Source: Streptococcus sp. (lineage in GTDB: Bacteria; Bacillota; Bacilli; Lactobacillales; Streptococcaceae). Taken from it: a DNA stretch of 64,000 nucleotides. The stretch is from positions 1-64,000 of the forward strand of contig JAUMZQ010000005.1 in assembly GCA_030528055.1 (NCBI GenBank), given 5' to 3'. The notes below the pieces were generated by a model. The model was not told the origin of the DNA. It saw only the letters and a program-made list of their open reading frames with translations, and did no database searches. Positions within the stretch are counted from its first letter, which is position 1, and each line of letters starts with the position of its first letter. Shown piece by piece: positions 18,084 to 27,381 of this stretch. The position numbers and the translations under genes were made by a program.

Positions 18084-20450
18084 GTGAAAGAATTTTATAA
18101 AAAAATACCTCAAGTATTGGCAACTTTGTTGATGCTATTTTCAGTTTTCATTCCTTTATTGTCGTCTACTACAAGGATTCATGCGGATGAACTTCCAAGT
18201 GATCAATACCAACTTTCCACAGTTGTAACGATTAATAACAATCAACTGAAAAGTACAGGCTACGGCGAAGGAAAATTTTATATTGCACCAACTTATTCAT
18301 TTGCTGATAGTGTTACTCTGAAAAATGGAGATACTTTAGTTTACGATGTTCCAAAAGAATTTAAAATTGAACAACAATCAACTCAAGACATCAAAGCTCC
18401 ATCTGGTGAAAATATTGCTACTTTGACAACAGATCCGAGTACCAATAAAGCTACCATTACTGTAACCAACGCTGAATATTTTGCGAAATTAACTGAGAAA
18501 AAGTCTATTTCAGCATTATTTACAGTCGTTTGGGCTGATGATATGCCATATAATCAAGAAAGAACAGTGGCATTCCCAGGAGGAGAAACTTATCAATTAA
18601 AACGTATCAAAGTTGATGAAGAGCCTCAAGGATATTCTAAATGGGGTGTACAAGACTCCAAAGACCCAAGATATATCAACTGGCGCATTCGTGTGAATCG
18701 TGATGTTACAGATATGGGAAATGTCGTAATTAAAGATATTATTCCAGATGGTCAAAAATTAGATGGTACGATTACAGGATATCATTTCACAGATTGGGAT
18801 AGTCCGCAAGGAGTTAGAACTTCCTTTAATCCAACTGATGTTGTGACAATTACAGATTCTAACAATTTCACAATCAATGCAGGTGATTTAAATAAACGAG
18901 GCATTTTTATTATTTATAGAACACTTATCACGAAACCTGTAGATAAAGTGGAGAAAAAAGCATTTAATGATGTGACAGTAACTGCAAATGGAACTCAATT
19001 ACCTGCTTTAACTTCTCGTCCGTTCGCACCGCTAACAGTTACCGATGGTATTGGTGAAGCGACAGAACCAGATGAAGTAGCTTTCACGGTACAAAAAGAA
19101 TTAGTTGGACGTAATCTCAATGATGGTGAATTCACCTTTGATTTGTTAAATGCTGATGCTAATAATCAAGTGGTAGAAACTACTCAAAATAAAAACGGCT
19201 CCGTTACTTTTAAAGCGATTAAATTCTTAAAAGAAGGAACATACAACTATATTATTCGTGAGCATTCTAGTAATGTGGCTGGAGTAGTTGATGATGAAAA
19301 TAAAGACATCACAGTTACTGTTCAAGTTGTTAACAACAATGGTGTTGCAAAAGCCAATGTGACTTACTCACGTACTAAGTTTACTAATCGCTATACTGCA
19401 ACCCCTGCTAAAGTTACTTTATCAGCGTCAAAAGAATTATCAGGAAAAACACTTACAGACAATCAATTTACTTTCTTGTTAACCGATTTGCAGTCAAATG
19501 CGGTTACAGAAGCTAAGAACAAAGCTGATGGATCTGTTACATTCCCTGAATTAACTTTTGATCAAGCAGGAACTTATAAGTATACTCTTTCTGAGAAGAA
19601 TGAAGCACAACAAGGTTATACTTACGATTCAAAAAGTGTTGAAGCCACAGTTGTTGTAACAGACAACGGGCAAGGACAATTAATCGCTGAAACTACTTAT
19701 GGCAATGGGCTTGGAGCAACATCGCCAACCTTTAGTAATACTTATCACGATTATGGAACTAGCTATGAGTTTACAAGTTCTAATGCTACTCCATTACCAG
19801 ATGAAGTGAAACAGTTACTTCCAACTGATGCAACTCGTTACAATCCTGGTCAAGAAGTGACAGCTATGCAACCACAGCAAACTTCTGTAACTTTAAAAGA
19901 TGGAACTTGGACTTTTGATGGCTATACACCATCTAACAAGCAAACTGTAACAGATAAAGACCTTGTCTTTGTTGGAACATGGACATTCAAACCAGTAAGT
20001 AAGTCTAGTGTTACTTATGACTTTACAAATGTTGATCCGAATTCTCCGGCATTACCAGAAGCAGTAAGAAAACTAATACCTAGCGATACTAAACAGTATG
20101 CGATAGGAGATCCTATAAAAGCTATTTTACCTCCTGTTACTAGTGTTTCAGTAGATAATGGTGTTTGGACTTTTGTTTCTTATGATACAGATAGCAAGAC
20201 CTTTACAGGTGACAATGTCCATTTCGTCGGTACATGGAAATTCACTCCTAAAGCCAATATGGATGTTTCTGATCCAACGACACCAAGTCAAACAACAGAT
20301 ACTTCAGTGCAAATCAAAGAAGCGAGCAAAAAAGTATTGCCTCGTACAAATAGCACAACATCTTTTGTCGCTATTATAACAGGAGTTTTGATGCTTCTAT
20401 TTGCTACTTTGATTTTGGTTAGAAAAAAATTATTTAAGTCTAATAATTAA
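18084..20450 (+). CDS. Wall-anchored adhesin with FctA-like and SHIRT domains
   Basis: A 788-residue surface protein. Residues 1-36 form a Sec signal peptide (basic start, long hydrophobic core, cleavage near HADE). About 40-330 resemble a fibrinogen/collagen-binding-type adhesin head. Two FctA/Spy0128-like pilin domains follow (about 332-440 and 446-555), each with a candidate isopeptide Lys (TVQKEL near 338, SASKEL near 450) and Glu (YIIREH, YTLSEK). Two SHIRT-like repeats (TWTFDGY...FVGTWTF) act as a rigid stalk. The tail is LPRTN (752-756), a hydrophobic helix and RKKLFKSN. The last position of LPxTG is Asn, which is odd. The start is a GTG with AAAGGAG upstream. Monocistronic, so probably not a full pilus operon. 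Confidence 0.88.
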   Translation: MKEFYKKIPQVLATLLMLFSVFIPLLSSTTRIHADELPSDQYQLSTVVTINNNQLKSTGYGEGKFYIAPTYSFADSVTLKNGDTLVYDVPKEFKIEQQSTQDIKAPSGENIATLTTDPSTNKATITVTNAEYFAKLTEKKSISALFTVVWADDMPYNQERTVAFPGGETYQLKRIKVDEEPQGYSKWGVQDSKDPRYINWRIRVNRDVTDMGNVVIKDIIPDGQKLDGTITGYHFTDWDSPQGVRTSFNPTDVVTITDSNNFTINAGDLNKRGIFIIYRTLITKPVDKVEKKAFNDVTVTANGTQLPALTSRPFAPLTVTDGIGEATEPDEVAFTVQKELVGRNLNDGEFTFDLLNADANNQVVETTQNKNGSVTFKAIKFLKEGTYNYIIREHSSNVAGVVDDENKDITVTVQVVNNNGVAKANVTYSRTKFTNRYTATPAKVTLSASKELSGKTLTDNQFTFLLTDLQSNAVTEAKNKADGSVTFPELTFDQAGTYKYTLSEKNEAQQGYTYDSKSVEATVVVTDNGQGQLIAETTYGNGLGATSPTFSNTYHDYGTSYEFTSSNATPLPDEVKQLLPTDATRYNPGQEVTAMQPQQTSVTLKDGTWTFDGYTPSNKQTVTDKDLVFVGTWTFKPVSKSSVTYDFTNVDPNSPALPEAVRKLIPSDTKQYAIGDPIKAILPPVTSVSVDNGVWTFVSYDTDSKTFTGDNVHFVGTWKFTPKANMDVSDPTTPSQTTDTSVQIKEASKKVLPRTNSTTSFVAIITGVLMLLFATLILVRKKLFKSNN

Positions 20451-20476
20451 GTATTTGATTTAAAATCATAATAGAG

Positions 20477-20510
20477 AATATGCTAATTACTAAAATTAGC
20501 ATATTTTTTA
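20477..20510 (+). terminator. Terminator after the adhesin gene
   Basis: AATATGCTAATT pairs with AATTAGCATATT and is followed by a T run. Confidence 0.75.
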
Positions 20511-20610
20511 TTATCTAATTTAAGATGTTAATAAGTCCAATAAATTCTAGACAAATATAAAAAAAAGGAGTAGACTTAAATACAACAAAAGAATAAAGGA
20601 AGAGCATGAA

Positions 20611-21354
20611 ATGATTGAATTTAAAGATGTAGTAAAATTATATGATGGCAATCTAGCTTTGAATCACTTAAATTTAAAAATTGAAAGTGGTGAAATCGTT
20701 GGCTTGATTGGTCATAACGGTGCAGGAAAATCAACTACTATCAAATCATTGGTAAGTGTTATTAATCCTACGACTGGACAAATTTTTGTTGACGGAAAAG
20801 AATTATCGGAAAATAGATTAGAAATTAAGAGAAAAATAGGTTATGTAGCAGATTCTCCAGATTTATTTTTACGATTAACGGCTAATGATTTCTGGGAATT
20901 AGTGGCTACATCGTATGATATGAATTCAGAAGCATGTGAAGAACGCTTAAAAGAATTATTAGCCTTGTTTGATTTTACAAAACATCGCTATGAAGTTATT
21001 GAGTCCTTTTCTCATGGTATGCGTCAAAAAGTGTTTGTCATAGCTGCCCTTTTATCTGACCCTGATATTTGGGTGCTAGATGAACCGTTAACCGGTCTAG
21101 ATCCACAAGCATCATTTGACCTTAAACAAATGATGAAAGAACATGCTCATAAAGGAAAGACTGTACTTTTTTCTACTCATGTCTTAGAAGTAGCAGAGCA
21201 ACTATGTGATAAGCTGGCTATTTTGAAAAAAGGAGAATTAATTTTTTATGGTAGTATTGAGGAATTAAAAGAACAATATCCAAATCAGTCTCTTGAAACA
21301 ATTTATTTAAATCTAGCTGGTAGACGAGAAGAGGTGGGAACAGATGCGTCTTAA
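20611..21354 (+). CDS. ABC transporter ATP-binding protein (EcsA-like)
   Basis: A 247-residue ATPase of an ABC-2-type exporter. Walker A GHNGAGKST, signature SFSHGMRQK, Walker B VLDEPLTGLD and the switch His (FSTHVLEVAEQ) are all present. It fits the EcsA/BcrA class, which works with a separate membrane protein. The next gene overlaps its end by 11 bases and encodes that membrane partner. The substrate cannot be read from the sequence. Confidence 0.88.
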   Translation: MIEFKDVVKLYDGNLALNHLNLKIESGEIVGLIGHNGAGKSTTIKSLVSVINPTTGQIFVDGKELSENRLEIKRKIGYVADSPDLFLRLTANDFWELVATSYDMNSEACEERLKELLALFDFTKHRYEVIESFSHGMRQKVFVIAALLSDPDIWVLDEPLTGLDPQASFDLKQMMKEHAHKGKTVLFSTHVLEVAEQLCDKLAILKKGELIFYGSIEELKEQYPNQSLETIYLNLAGRREEVGTDAS

Positions 21355-22975
21355 TTCTATTAAAAAATTATTGGATATCAATATACTGTATGCAGTACCT
21401 CCTACTCAATTACAAAAATATCGAAGAGAACAATCTAAAAAACCAGAAAAAAAAATAAATATATCTGCTAAACTTATTCGCACTCATTTGTTATTAGGCT
21501 TATTTTATTTTTTTATGTTTGGTATTAATGGAGCATTAAATTTATTTAATAATCCTTCTATTTTTTCAAATATGGTTTTAATTTTTGCTTTATTTTCAAT
21601 GTCACAGGGATTTCTTTCGTTTTACAATGTCTTTTATGAAAGCAAAGACTTACAAGCCTATCGTCCGTATGCCTTTACTGAATTGGAAATCATTATCGGA
21701 AAGAGTTTTTCAGTTCTCTTAACCTTATTGATTGCCATTTTACCAATGTATACCTATTTCTTTGGGCTGGCTCTTTTAGGAAGTAATATTTTCTTAAGTT
21801 TATTGGCATCACTTTTATCGATCGTTATTTTTAGTGCGAATCTGGTTTTATTTATCCTTGTTTTAGTTCATTTTATTACCAAGACAACCTTTTTTAGACG
21901 ATATAAAAACATTATTGCTAACATTGTTTTGGCAGTAGTTTTTATTGCTTCTATGGTATTTTATATTTTTATTAATCAAATTAATAATATTAGTGTGACA
22001 AATCGTACCTTTGCAAAAGCTTTCTTCCCACCAATTGAGAGTTTCGCACATTTTATTCTTCATCCAACGAATCCTTCGTTTTGGATAGGAATTTTAATGT
22101 GGATAGGAGCAGTTTTGTTGTTATTGATTGTTGTGAAAAAGAAGGTTCTTCCAGAATTTTACGAGTCAGCTCTCAAAACAGGAACCACAATCAACAAAAA
22201 AATCAGTAATCGTCAAACAGGGCTTAACACCAATAGAAGTTTTAGTAAATTTGTTTGGTATTATCATATTCGACTTTTGGGTGAAAACTCAGTCGTGATG
22301 CAAATAGTGACTACAGCAGTTTTTCCCTATATTATGTTATTCAGTATAGCATTCAGTATATTATCAAGAGCAGGAAGTATATCAAACTATTTGACTCCAC
22401 AATTTTTACTTCCTCTTATTGCCCTTTCTTCGTTTATCTCACTTTTAAATTCTGGGGGGAACAATCTAACATCGATTGGTATTTCATTAGAAAGAGAAAA
22501 TTTCGATTATATAAAAATTCTTCCTTTGAATTTTAAAAAATATATTTTCCTAAAATTTTGGTATCTTTTTGCTATACAATCTATTTTACCAGTTACCCTG
22601 CTATTGATAATTAGTTTAATATTTGGAGTGCATCCAATTCCATTAGTGGCGATGGTATTCACTTGGTTTTCTATTAGTTTGTTTTTTAGCATTTGGGGAT
22701 ACCATCGAGATTACAAAAAGCTAGTGAAAAACTGGTCTAATGTTACTGAATTAATGAACCGAGATAGTAGCATAGTAAAAGCCTTGATTGGATTATTATT
22801 ATTCTTTTTCTTTGGTGGTGTCATTGCCTTGTTATTTGTTATTTCTGCATACTTGCCGATACTAATAATTTATTTTACATCACTTGTGCTGTTAGTTTTA
22901 ATGGGACTTTGTAGTTGTTTAGCTTATCGGTATTTTATGAATAAAGTAATAGAAGAAATAATGCAGTTAAAATAA
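21344..22975 (+). CDS. ABC transporter permease, ~12 membrane segments
   Basis: A 543-residue integral membrane protein, longer than a typical EcsB (about 400). It has a basic cytoplasmic N-terminal ~45 residues, then two blocks of hydrophobic helices separated by a charged loop at about 265-300 (LPEFYESALKTGTTINKK). It starts within the ATPase gene (ATG at 21344 after GAGGTG), so the pair is coupled. No extracytoplasmic loop of note is seen. Probably exports a peptide or lipid-like compound; substrate unknown. A bidirectional terminator follows. Confidence 0.8.
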   Translation: MRLNSIKKLLDINILYAVPPTQLQKYRREQSKKPEKKINISAKLIRTHLLLGLFYFFMFGINGALNLFNNPSIFSNMVLIFALFSMSQGFLSFYNVFYESKDLQAYRPYAFTELEIIIGKSFSVLLTLLIAILPMYTYFFGLALLGSNIFLSLLASLLSIVIFSANLVLFILVLVHFITKTTFFRRYKNIIANIVLAVVFIASMVFYIFINQINNISVTNRTFAKAFFPPIESFAHFILHPTNPSFWIGILMWIGAVLLLLIVVKKKVLPEFYESALKTGTTINKKISNRQTGLNTNRSFSKFVWYYHIRLLGENSVVMQIVTTAVFPYIMLFSIAFSILSRAGSISNYLTPQFLLPLIALSSFISLLNSGGNNLTSIGISLERENFDYIKILPLNFKKYIFLKFWYLFAIQSILPVTLLLIISLIFGVHPIPLVAMVFTWFSISLFFSIWGYHRDYKKLVKNWSNVTELMNRDSSIVKALIGLLLFFFFGGVIALLFVISAYLPILIIYFTSLVLLVLMGLCSCLAYRYFMNKVIEEIMQLK

Positions 22976-23012
22976 TATAAAAAGATAGATTATCTCCTAT
23001 CATAAAAGGTAA

Positions 23013-23053
23013 GAGGCACATCCCTACTTATTAGTAGGAAGATGTGCCTTTTT
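23013..23053. terminator. Bidirectional terminator
   Basis: AGGCACATCCCTACT pairs with AGTAGGAAGATGTGCCT and has T runs or A runs on both sides. It lies between the convergent permease and S24 regulator genes. Confidence 0.8.
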
Positions 23054-23071
23054 GTAGTAGTGTGAGAAAAT

Positions 23072-23836
23072 TTATTTTAATCGTTTCTGTTCAAGTGGTT
23101 TAAATGTAGCCATGACACGACCGATTACTTTGGGTTCTTCATCATAGGAGATATATTTGTCACCATATTTTTTATTAAGTGAGATAAGTCGGATACCAGT
23201 AGCGTCATTAAACACTCGCTTAATAATAGTTTGTCCATCGTAATCAATAGCATAGATAGCACCTGCAAATTCAAAATGAGTTTTTTTAATCAGAACCACA
23301 GAATTTTGAGGGTATTTGGGTTCAAGAGAATCGGTACGGAGCCAAAGAGCAATATCGTAGTCTAGTTCTTGATTGAACCAAACGATATCAGCCTGTTCTG
23401 GCTTTTGTTGTGAAGAATAGTAATTCTCATATACTAAATAAGGAAAATAATTCTCTTTTAGTTTATTTTCTAATTCTTGTTCAGAAAGTACTTTTTTTAT
23501 ACTAATAATAATTTTTTCACGATTTTTCTTACTTAATCTCTCATAAAGAGTATCCAATTCTGGAAATTGTTGAGGGATATCAGAAAGTAGTCGGTATCTA
23601 AGATCAATTTCTTCGGCTGTAACACCTAAAAATCGTGCTATTTTTTCAACATTTTCTGTAACAGGAAGAGAAGTTCCTTTTATATAACCAGTAATAGTGC
23701 TAGCTGGAATTCCTGTCTCTTTTGCTAATTCGATTTGTTTACGTCCTTGTTCTTTGAGCAAATTTTTAAGTTTTTTTGAAATAAAAACCATTGCTTCTTT
23801 ATCTTGAGGACTTGCTGTTCCTCTTCCACGTGCCAT
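23072..23836 (-). CDS. XRE-family regulator with S24 (LexA/HdiR-like) domain
   Basis: A 254-residue repressor. The N-terminal HTH_XRE is clear (LKEQGRKQIELAKETGIPASTITGYIKG), followed by a linker and a C-terminal S24 peptidase-like domain with the Ser (TDSLEPKYPQNSVVLIKK) and Lys (GQTIIKRVF) of the LexA catalytic dyad. It resembles the stress-responsive HdiR/CI type. No Ala-Gly self-cleavage bond is visible before the Ser region, so autocleavage is uncertain. The start is placed at the ATG (MARGRG) at 23836, because AAGGGG lies at good spacing there and too close to the upstream GTG. Confidence 0.85.
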   Translation of the reverse strand: MARGRGTASPQDKEAMVFISKKLKNLLKEQGRKQIELAKETGIPASTITGYIKGTSLPVTENVEKIARFLGVTAEEIDLRYRLLSDIPQQFPELDTLYERLSKKNREKIIISIKKVLSEQELENKLKENYFPYLVYENYYSSQQKPEQADIVWFNQELDYDIALWLRTDSLEPKYPQNSVVLIKKTHFEFAGAIYAIDYDGQTIIKRVFNDATGIRLISLNKKYGDKYISYDEEPKVIGRVMATFKPLEQKRLK

Positions 23837-23972
23837 GATGCTCACCCCTTTACTAATTCTATTTTAACGAATTAAATCGAAAAAGTAAAGAACTAGAATG
23901 AATTTTCTAGTTCTTTTTGATATGAGGTAATTCGAATTTTTTATAATGATAAAAAATATCAATAAAAAATAT

Positions 23973-24815
23973 TTAGATTTCGTAGCCCATCAAAATCCCA
24001 CCTTCTTCAGCGTAAAAACTACATAATCCCGAAGTGGGAAGTTCTTTAATGGATGCTTGAGGGAATTTTTCTTTTATTAATGTTGAAAATTGCTGACAGA
24101 ATTGTTCGTTATTTCTATGTGCAATGACAATCTGTCCACCTTTGTATCCCGCTTTTAGTAGCTCATCAACAGCTGTAGTTAATGATTTTTTTGCACCACG
24201 TGCTTTTTGAAGCAATTCTAGTGTCCCTGCTTTACTTGCCTCACCAATCATTCGAATGTTGAGTAGTCCAACAACAGCTCCTAGCATTTTGCTAAGACGA
24301 CCATTCTTGACAAGATTGTCTACTTTAGCAAGTACAAATAGAAGTTTAGTTTGTTTTTGATATTGTGTAATTTCTTCAATAATTGTTTCAAAGTCTAGTT
24401 TTTGTCGGATGAGGTCGTTTAGTTTGGAAACAATCAAATCATTCTCACCGCCTGCTGAAAGGCTATCAATAACATGAATATTAACTGTTGGATGTTCTTC
24501 TTGGTAAATTTTTTTGGCAACTTGAGCACTATTATGACTACCTGAAAGAGTTCCTGTAATGGTGACAACAAAAATATTATCCGCACCTTCAAAAGTTTTA
24601 ATATAATCATCTGGACTAGGGCAAGCCGATTTAGAAGGAGTAGAAGTTGCATACATTTTATTCATCATATGATCAATATCAAGATCTTTATCGTCAACAA
24701 ATACTTCTTGTTCTACTTGGATTGTGAGAGGAACACTGCTAAAAATTGTATCATCTGCTAAATTACTCATTTCTCTATAATCACAACCAGAATCAGCAAT
24801 AATTTTCCAGGTCAT
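23973..24815 (-). CDS. DegV family fatty-acid-binding protein (FakB-like)
   Basis: A 280-residue DegV protein. Members bind one fatty acid and present it to the kinase FakA for incorporation into membrane lipids. Seen: the N-terminal IIADSGCDY, the TSTPSKSACPSPDDY and ITGTLSGSHNSAQ segments lining the ligand pocket, and the C-terminal AEEGGILMGYE. The start at 24815 (MTWKII) is preferred over an upstream in-frame codon because AAAGGAG precedes it. No FakA gene is nearby. It is divergent from a TetR-type regulator, which may control it. Confidence 0.9.
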   Translation of the reverse strand: MTWKIIADSGCDYREMSNLADDTIFSSVPLTIQVEQEVFVDDKDLDIDHMMNKMYATSTPSKSACPSPDDYIKTFEGADNIFVVTITGTLSGSHNSAQVAKKIYQEEHPTVNIHVIDSLSAGGENDLIVSKLNDLIRQKLDFETIIEEITQYQKQTKLLFVLAKVDNLVKNGRLSKMLGAVVGLLNIRMIGEASKAGTLELLQKARGAKKSLTTAVDELLKAGYKGGQIVIAHRNNEQFCQQFSTLIKEKFPQASIKELPTSGLCSFYAEEGGILMGYEI

Positions 24816-24877
24816 AGTTTCTCCTTTTCTTTGCCATCGTACCTTATATATTGACAAAGGTTCTGTCTTTTTTTACA

Positions 24878-24886
24878 ATTATAACA
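24878..24886 (-). promoter_or_regulatory. Promoter of the degV gene
   Basis: On the minus strand TGTTATAAT forms an extended -10, 63 bases before the DegV start codon, in the divergent gap with the TetR gene. Confidence 0.55.
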
Positions 24887-24945
24887 TGAACTACCTTGTG
24901 AACAAAATTTAAACTATCAGTTGATACAGCTAGGAAGAGAATGTT

Positions 24946-25518
24946 ATGTCGGAAAAGAAAATATCAGAAAAATCTCTTGAAAATTTAAAAATCTACAATC
25001 AAGAATCGAATCGAATAACCAAAGAGTCTTTAGAAATCTCTTTGATGCAACTTTTAGAGAAAAAAGAATTAAAGAAAATTACTATTTCTGAATTGGTAAA
25101 ACGTGCAGGTGTATCACGCGCTGCCTTTTATAGAAACTATAATTCTAAGGAAGAAATATTAGAAGAAATCTTTAAAAACACAGTAAAAAGTATCACAGAT
25201 CAGTTGAATCGTTTCAATTTCAAAACAGAATTGTATCAAATTTGGTTGTTCTTGTTTAAGGAAGCCAAAAAAGAAGCCTATATCATTAGTTTAGCTATTG
25301 ACTATAATTTCGAAAAATTACTAACTCAAGCCGTATTTGATTTTTTGGAAAAACAAAATCGAAATGGCAAGAGAAATGTTAGTAGTTACATGAATTCCTT
25401 CTTGAGCTCTGCTGTCGTTTCGGTACTATCAAAATGGATAAAAGAAGGAATGAAAGTTCCAGCAGAAAAAATTGCCTCTTTAGGAATGCCTTTATTTCCA
25501 CAAAAAAAGAAAAAATAA
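24946..25518 (+). CDS. TetR/AcrR family regulator
   Basis: A 190-residue DNA-binding protein. The N-terminal HTH is clear: TKESLEISLMQLL, then ITISELVKRAGVSRAAFYRNYNSKEEILEE, the classical TetR recognition helix context. The C-terminal ligand and dimer domain is not specific enough to name an inducer. It is divergent from the DegV gene with a 130-base gap, which suggests control of degV or of itself. A hairpin overlapping its stop codon ends transcription from both sides. Confidence 0.85.
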   Translation: MSEKKISEKSLENLKIYNQESNRITKESLEISLMQLLEKKELKKITISELVKRAGVSRAAFYRNYNSKEEILEEIFKNTVKSITDQLNRFNFKTELYQIWLFLFKEAKKEAYIISLAIDYNFEKLLTQAVFDFLEKQNRNGKRNVSSYMNSFLSSAVVSVLSKWIKEGMKVPAEKIASLGMPLFPQKKKK

Positions 25519-25549
25519 CTGATTCAATTTTAAGAATCAGTTATTTTAG
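25514..25549. terminator. Bidirectional terminator between convergent genes
   Basis: AATAACTGATTC pairs with GAATCAGTTATT around an eight-base loop. It overlaps the stop codons of the TetR gene and of the convergent P-loop gene. Confidence 0.7.
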
Positions 25550-26050
25550 TGTCTTCAAAAAACGATTGATTTCATTTTGGTTGTGTAATTGAATAAACTT
25601 TTCAGGATAGAATTTTTGAATTGATTGGTATCGTTCTTTACTTTCTTTTGAACGGCCGTCTTTTAAAATCCAACGAATAAATTCCCAGTCTAATTTTTCC
25701 TTACAGCCGTTAGCCATATCTTCTCTGTTTTTCCCATGGTATTTGATATATCTTTTTACAGCACGGAATAGACTATTTAGACGCGAAAAATTCAGATAGA
25801 TAATCAAATCCGCTTCTTGCATTCTTTCATGATACAAGCAAAAACTGTAATTTCCATCAATAACCCAACTGTTATTTTGCTGAAGAAAAGATTGGACTTG
25901 ACTTTTCATCCAATCATTATCGCTGGTTATCCAGTTAGGTTGGAACCGTAAGGTATCCATATGTAAGCGCGGGACATTGTAGTAATCAGCTAATTTTTTA
26001 GCTAGGGTTGATTTTCCTGAAGCAGAATAACCGATTATTGCAATTTTCAT
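25541..26050 (-). CDS. FlaR-like P-loop protein (DNA topology modulation type)
   Basis: A 169-residue protein of the adenylate-kinase-like P-loop group often annotated as DNA topology modulation protein FlaR. Walker A is GYSASGKST at residues 7-15. HMDTLRF and WVIDGNYS are the conserved nucleotide/acceptor-binding segments, and ADLIIYLNFSR follows. The real substrate of this family is not established; a small-molecule or nucleotide kinase role is likely. Single gene, convergent with the TetR gene. Confidence 0.8.
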   Translation of the reverse strand: MKIAIIGYSASGKSTLAKKLADYYNVPRLHMDTLRFQPNWITSDNDWMKSQVQSFLQQNNSWVIDGNYSFCLYHERMQEADLIIYLNFSRLNSLFRAVKRYIKYHGKNREDMANGCKEKLDWEFIRWILKDGRSKESKERYQSIQKFYPEKFIQLHNQNEINRFLKTLK

Positions 26051-26077
26051 GAGACTTCCTTTTCAGTATTTTTTTCA

Positions 26078-26106
26078 CACAAAAAGCCCTGATTAAGAGC
26101 TTCCGT
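26078..26106 (-). terminator. Terminator after rpsT
   Basis: On the minus strand GAAGCTC and GGGCTTTT flank a seven-base loop and a T run follows. The stem is short but well placed, 22 bases after the rpsT stop. Confidence 0.55.
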
Positions 26107-26127
26107 TTTTTATTAGTTAAATAGAAA

Positions 26128-26364
26128 TTATTTAGCAACTTTAGTTGAAAGACGCGCTTTATCGCGACTAGCTTTGTTTTTATGGATCAAACCTTTAGTT
26201 TCTGCTTTATCAATAGCTGAACTAGCAGCACGGAAAAGTTCTTCAGTTGGATTTGATTCAAAAGCTTTAATTGCAGTACGCATAGCTGACTTTTGAGCTG
26301 AATTTTTTTCGTTGTGTTTCACGTTTAATTCAGCGCGTTTGATAGCTGATTTAATATTTGCCAA
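26128..26364 (-). CDS. rpsT: 30S ribosomal protein S20
   Basis: A 78-residue small-subunit protein that binds 16S rRNA early in assembly. [21 protein letters not shown] and the C-terminal [18 protein letters not shown] match the family, and the length is typical. It has a strong ribosome-binding site (GGAGGTGA) and its own consensus promoter upstream. It lies between coaA and a P-loop gene, both also leftward. Confidence 0.97.
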   Translation of the reverse strand: MANIKSAIKRAELNVKHNEKNSAQKSAMRTAIKAFESNPTEELFRAASSAIDKAETKGLIHKNKASRDKARLSTKVAK

Positions 26365-26399
26365 GTTATTTCACCTCCATCGAATATACTAACTATCTA

Positions 26400-26428
26400 A
26401 TTATATATGAAAAAGATTGTTTTGACAA
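26400..26428 (-). promoter_or_regulatory. rpsT promoter
   Basis: On the minus strand TTGTCA and TATAAT are separated by exactly 17 bases, giving one of the strongest sigma-A promoters in the window. It sits 36 bases before the rpsT start. Confidence 0.8.
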
Positions 26429-26435
26429 GCTTAAA

Positions 26436-27356
26436 TTATTTTTTTAAGTAAATTTCATCAATCTCATGATTTTTAGCTTTGTGTAAAATAATTTCAGCAC
26501 GATTTCGTGTTGGTTCGATATAGTTTTGTAAATTGACTAAATTGATTGATTTCCATATATTTTGAGCAAAATTCATAACTTCTTTTTCGGGTTGTTTAGT
26601 AAAAGGGTGATAGTAGCTTGTTTGATCTTCTTTAGCAAGAGCTAACATTTTTTTAAAACGATCCAAATACCAAACTTCAATGTTTTCTACTTCAGCATCC
26701 ACATAAATAGAAAAATCAAAGAAATCAGTCATATAAAGTCTCTCGTTTTGCGGATTTTGAAAGACATTGATTCCCTCTACGATAACAAAATCAGAAGCCT
26801 TAATCTCTTGCGTCTTTTTTGGGATGATGTCATAAGTTTCATGTGAATAGACAGGAATCTGACAATCTTGTCCATTTTTGATACGATTTAAAAAATCTAG
26901 TAACAAAGTCATGTCGTAACTTTCAGGAAATCCTTTGCGATGAAGCATATCTTTTTCAATTAACGTTTGATTCGGGTAAAGAAAACCGTCCGTTGTTACT
27001 AGCTCAACTTTTGCATTGGAGAAAGTTCGTGACAAAAGAATTTGTAGTAGTCGACTAGTCGTTGATTTTCCAACAGCCACACTACCTGAAACACCAATGA
27101 TAAAAGGCTGTTTTTTACTTTCCTTTTGTAAAAAGATTCCTTTTGAAAAAGCTAAATCCTCTTTTGAACGTTTATAAATTTGAATAAGGTTTGTTAGTGG
27201 AAGATAGATGTCGGTAACATCTTGTAAACTGATTTTATCGTTGAAACTTTTAATGGAATTTAATTCCGATTCGTTTAAAGGTGGTGTTGTTTTACGGTGT
27301 AAATTTTGCCAAACTTTTCGGCTAATTTTTTCAAAATGAAGAAACTCGTTGGTCAT
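26436..27356 (-). CDS. coaA: Type I pantothenate kinase
   Basis: A 306-residue CoaA, which phosphorylates pantothenate in the first step of coenzyme A synthesis. Walker A is [15 protein letters not shown], and [15 protein letters not shown] and the ETYDIIP region complete the active site. The length is typical. The start at 27356 ([10 protein letters not shown]) follows AGGAGG. An open frame continues 70 codons further upstream, but it would run through the divergent promoter region and is rejected. Confidence 0.95.
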   Translation of the reverse strand: MTNEFLHFEKISRKVWQNLHRKTTPPLNESELNSIKSFNDKISLQDVTDIYLPLTNLIQIYKRSKEDLAFSKGIFLQKESKKQPFIIGVSGSVAVGKSTTSRLLQILLSRTFSNAKVELVTTDGFLYPNQTLIEKDMLHRKGFPESYDMTLLLDFLNRIKNGQDCQIPVYSHETYDIIPKKTQEIKASDFVIVEGINVFQNPQNERLYMTDFFDFSIYVDAEVENIEVWYLDRFKKMLALAKEDQTSYYHPFTKQPEKEVMNFAQNIWKSINLVNLQNYIEPTRNRAEIILHKAKNHEIDEIYLKK

Positions 27357-27381
27357 ACAAACCTCCTGATTAATGCTTTTT

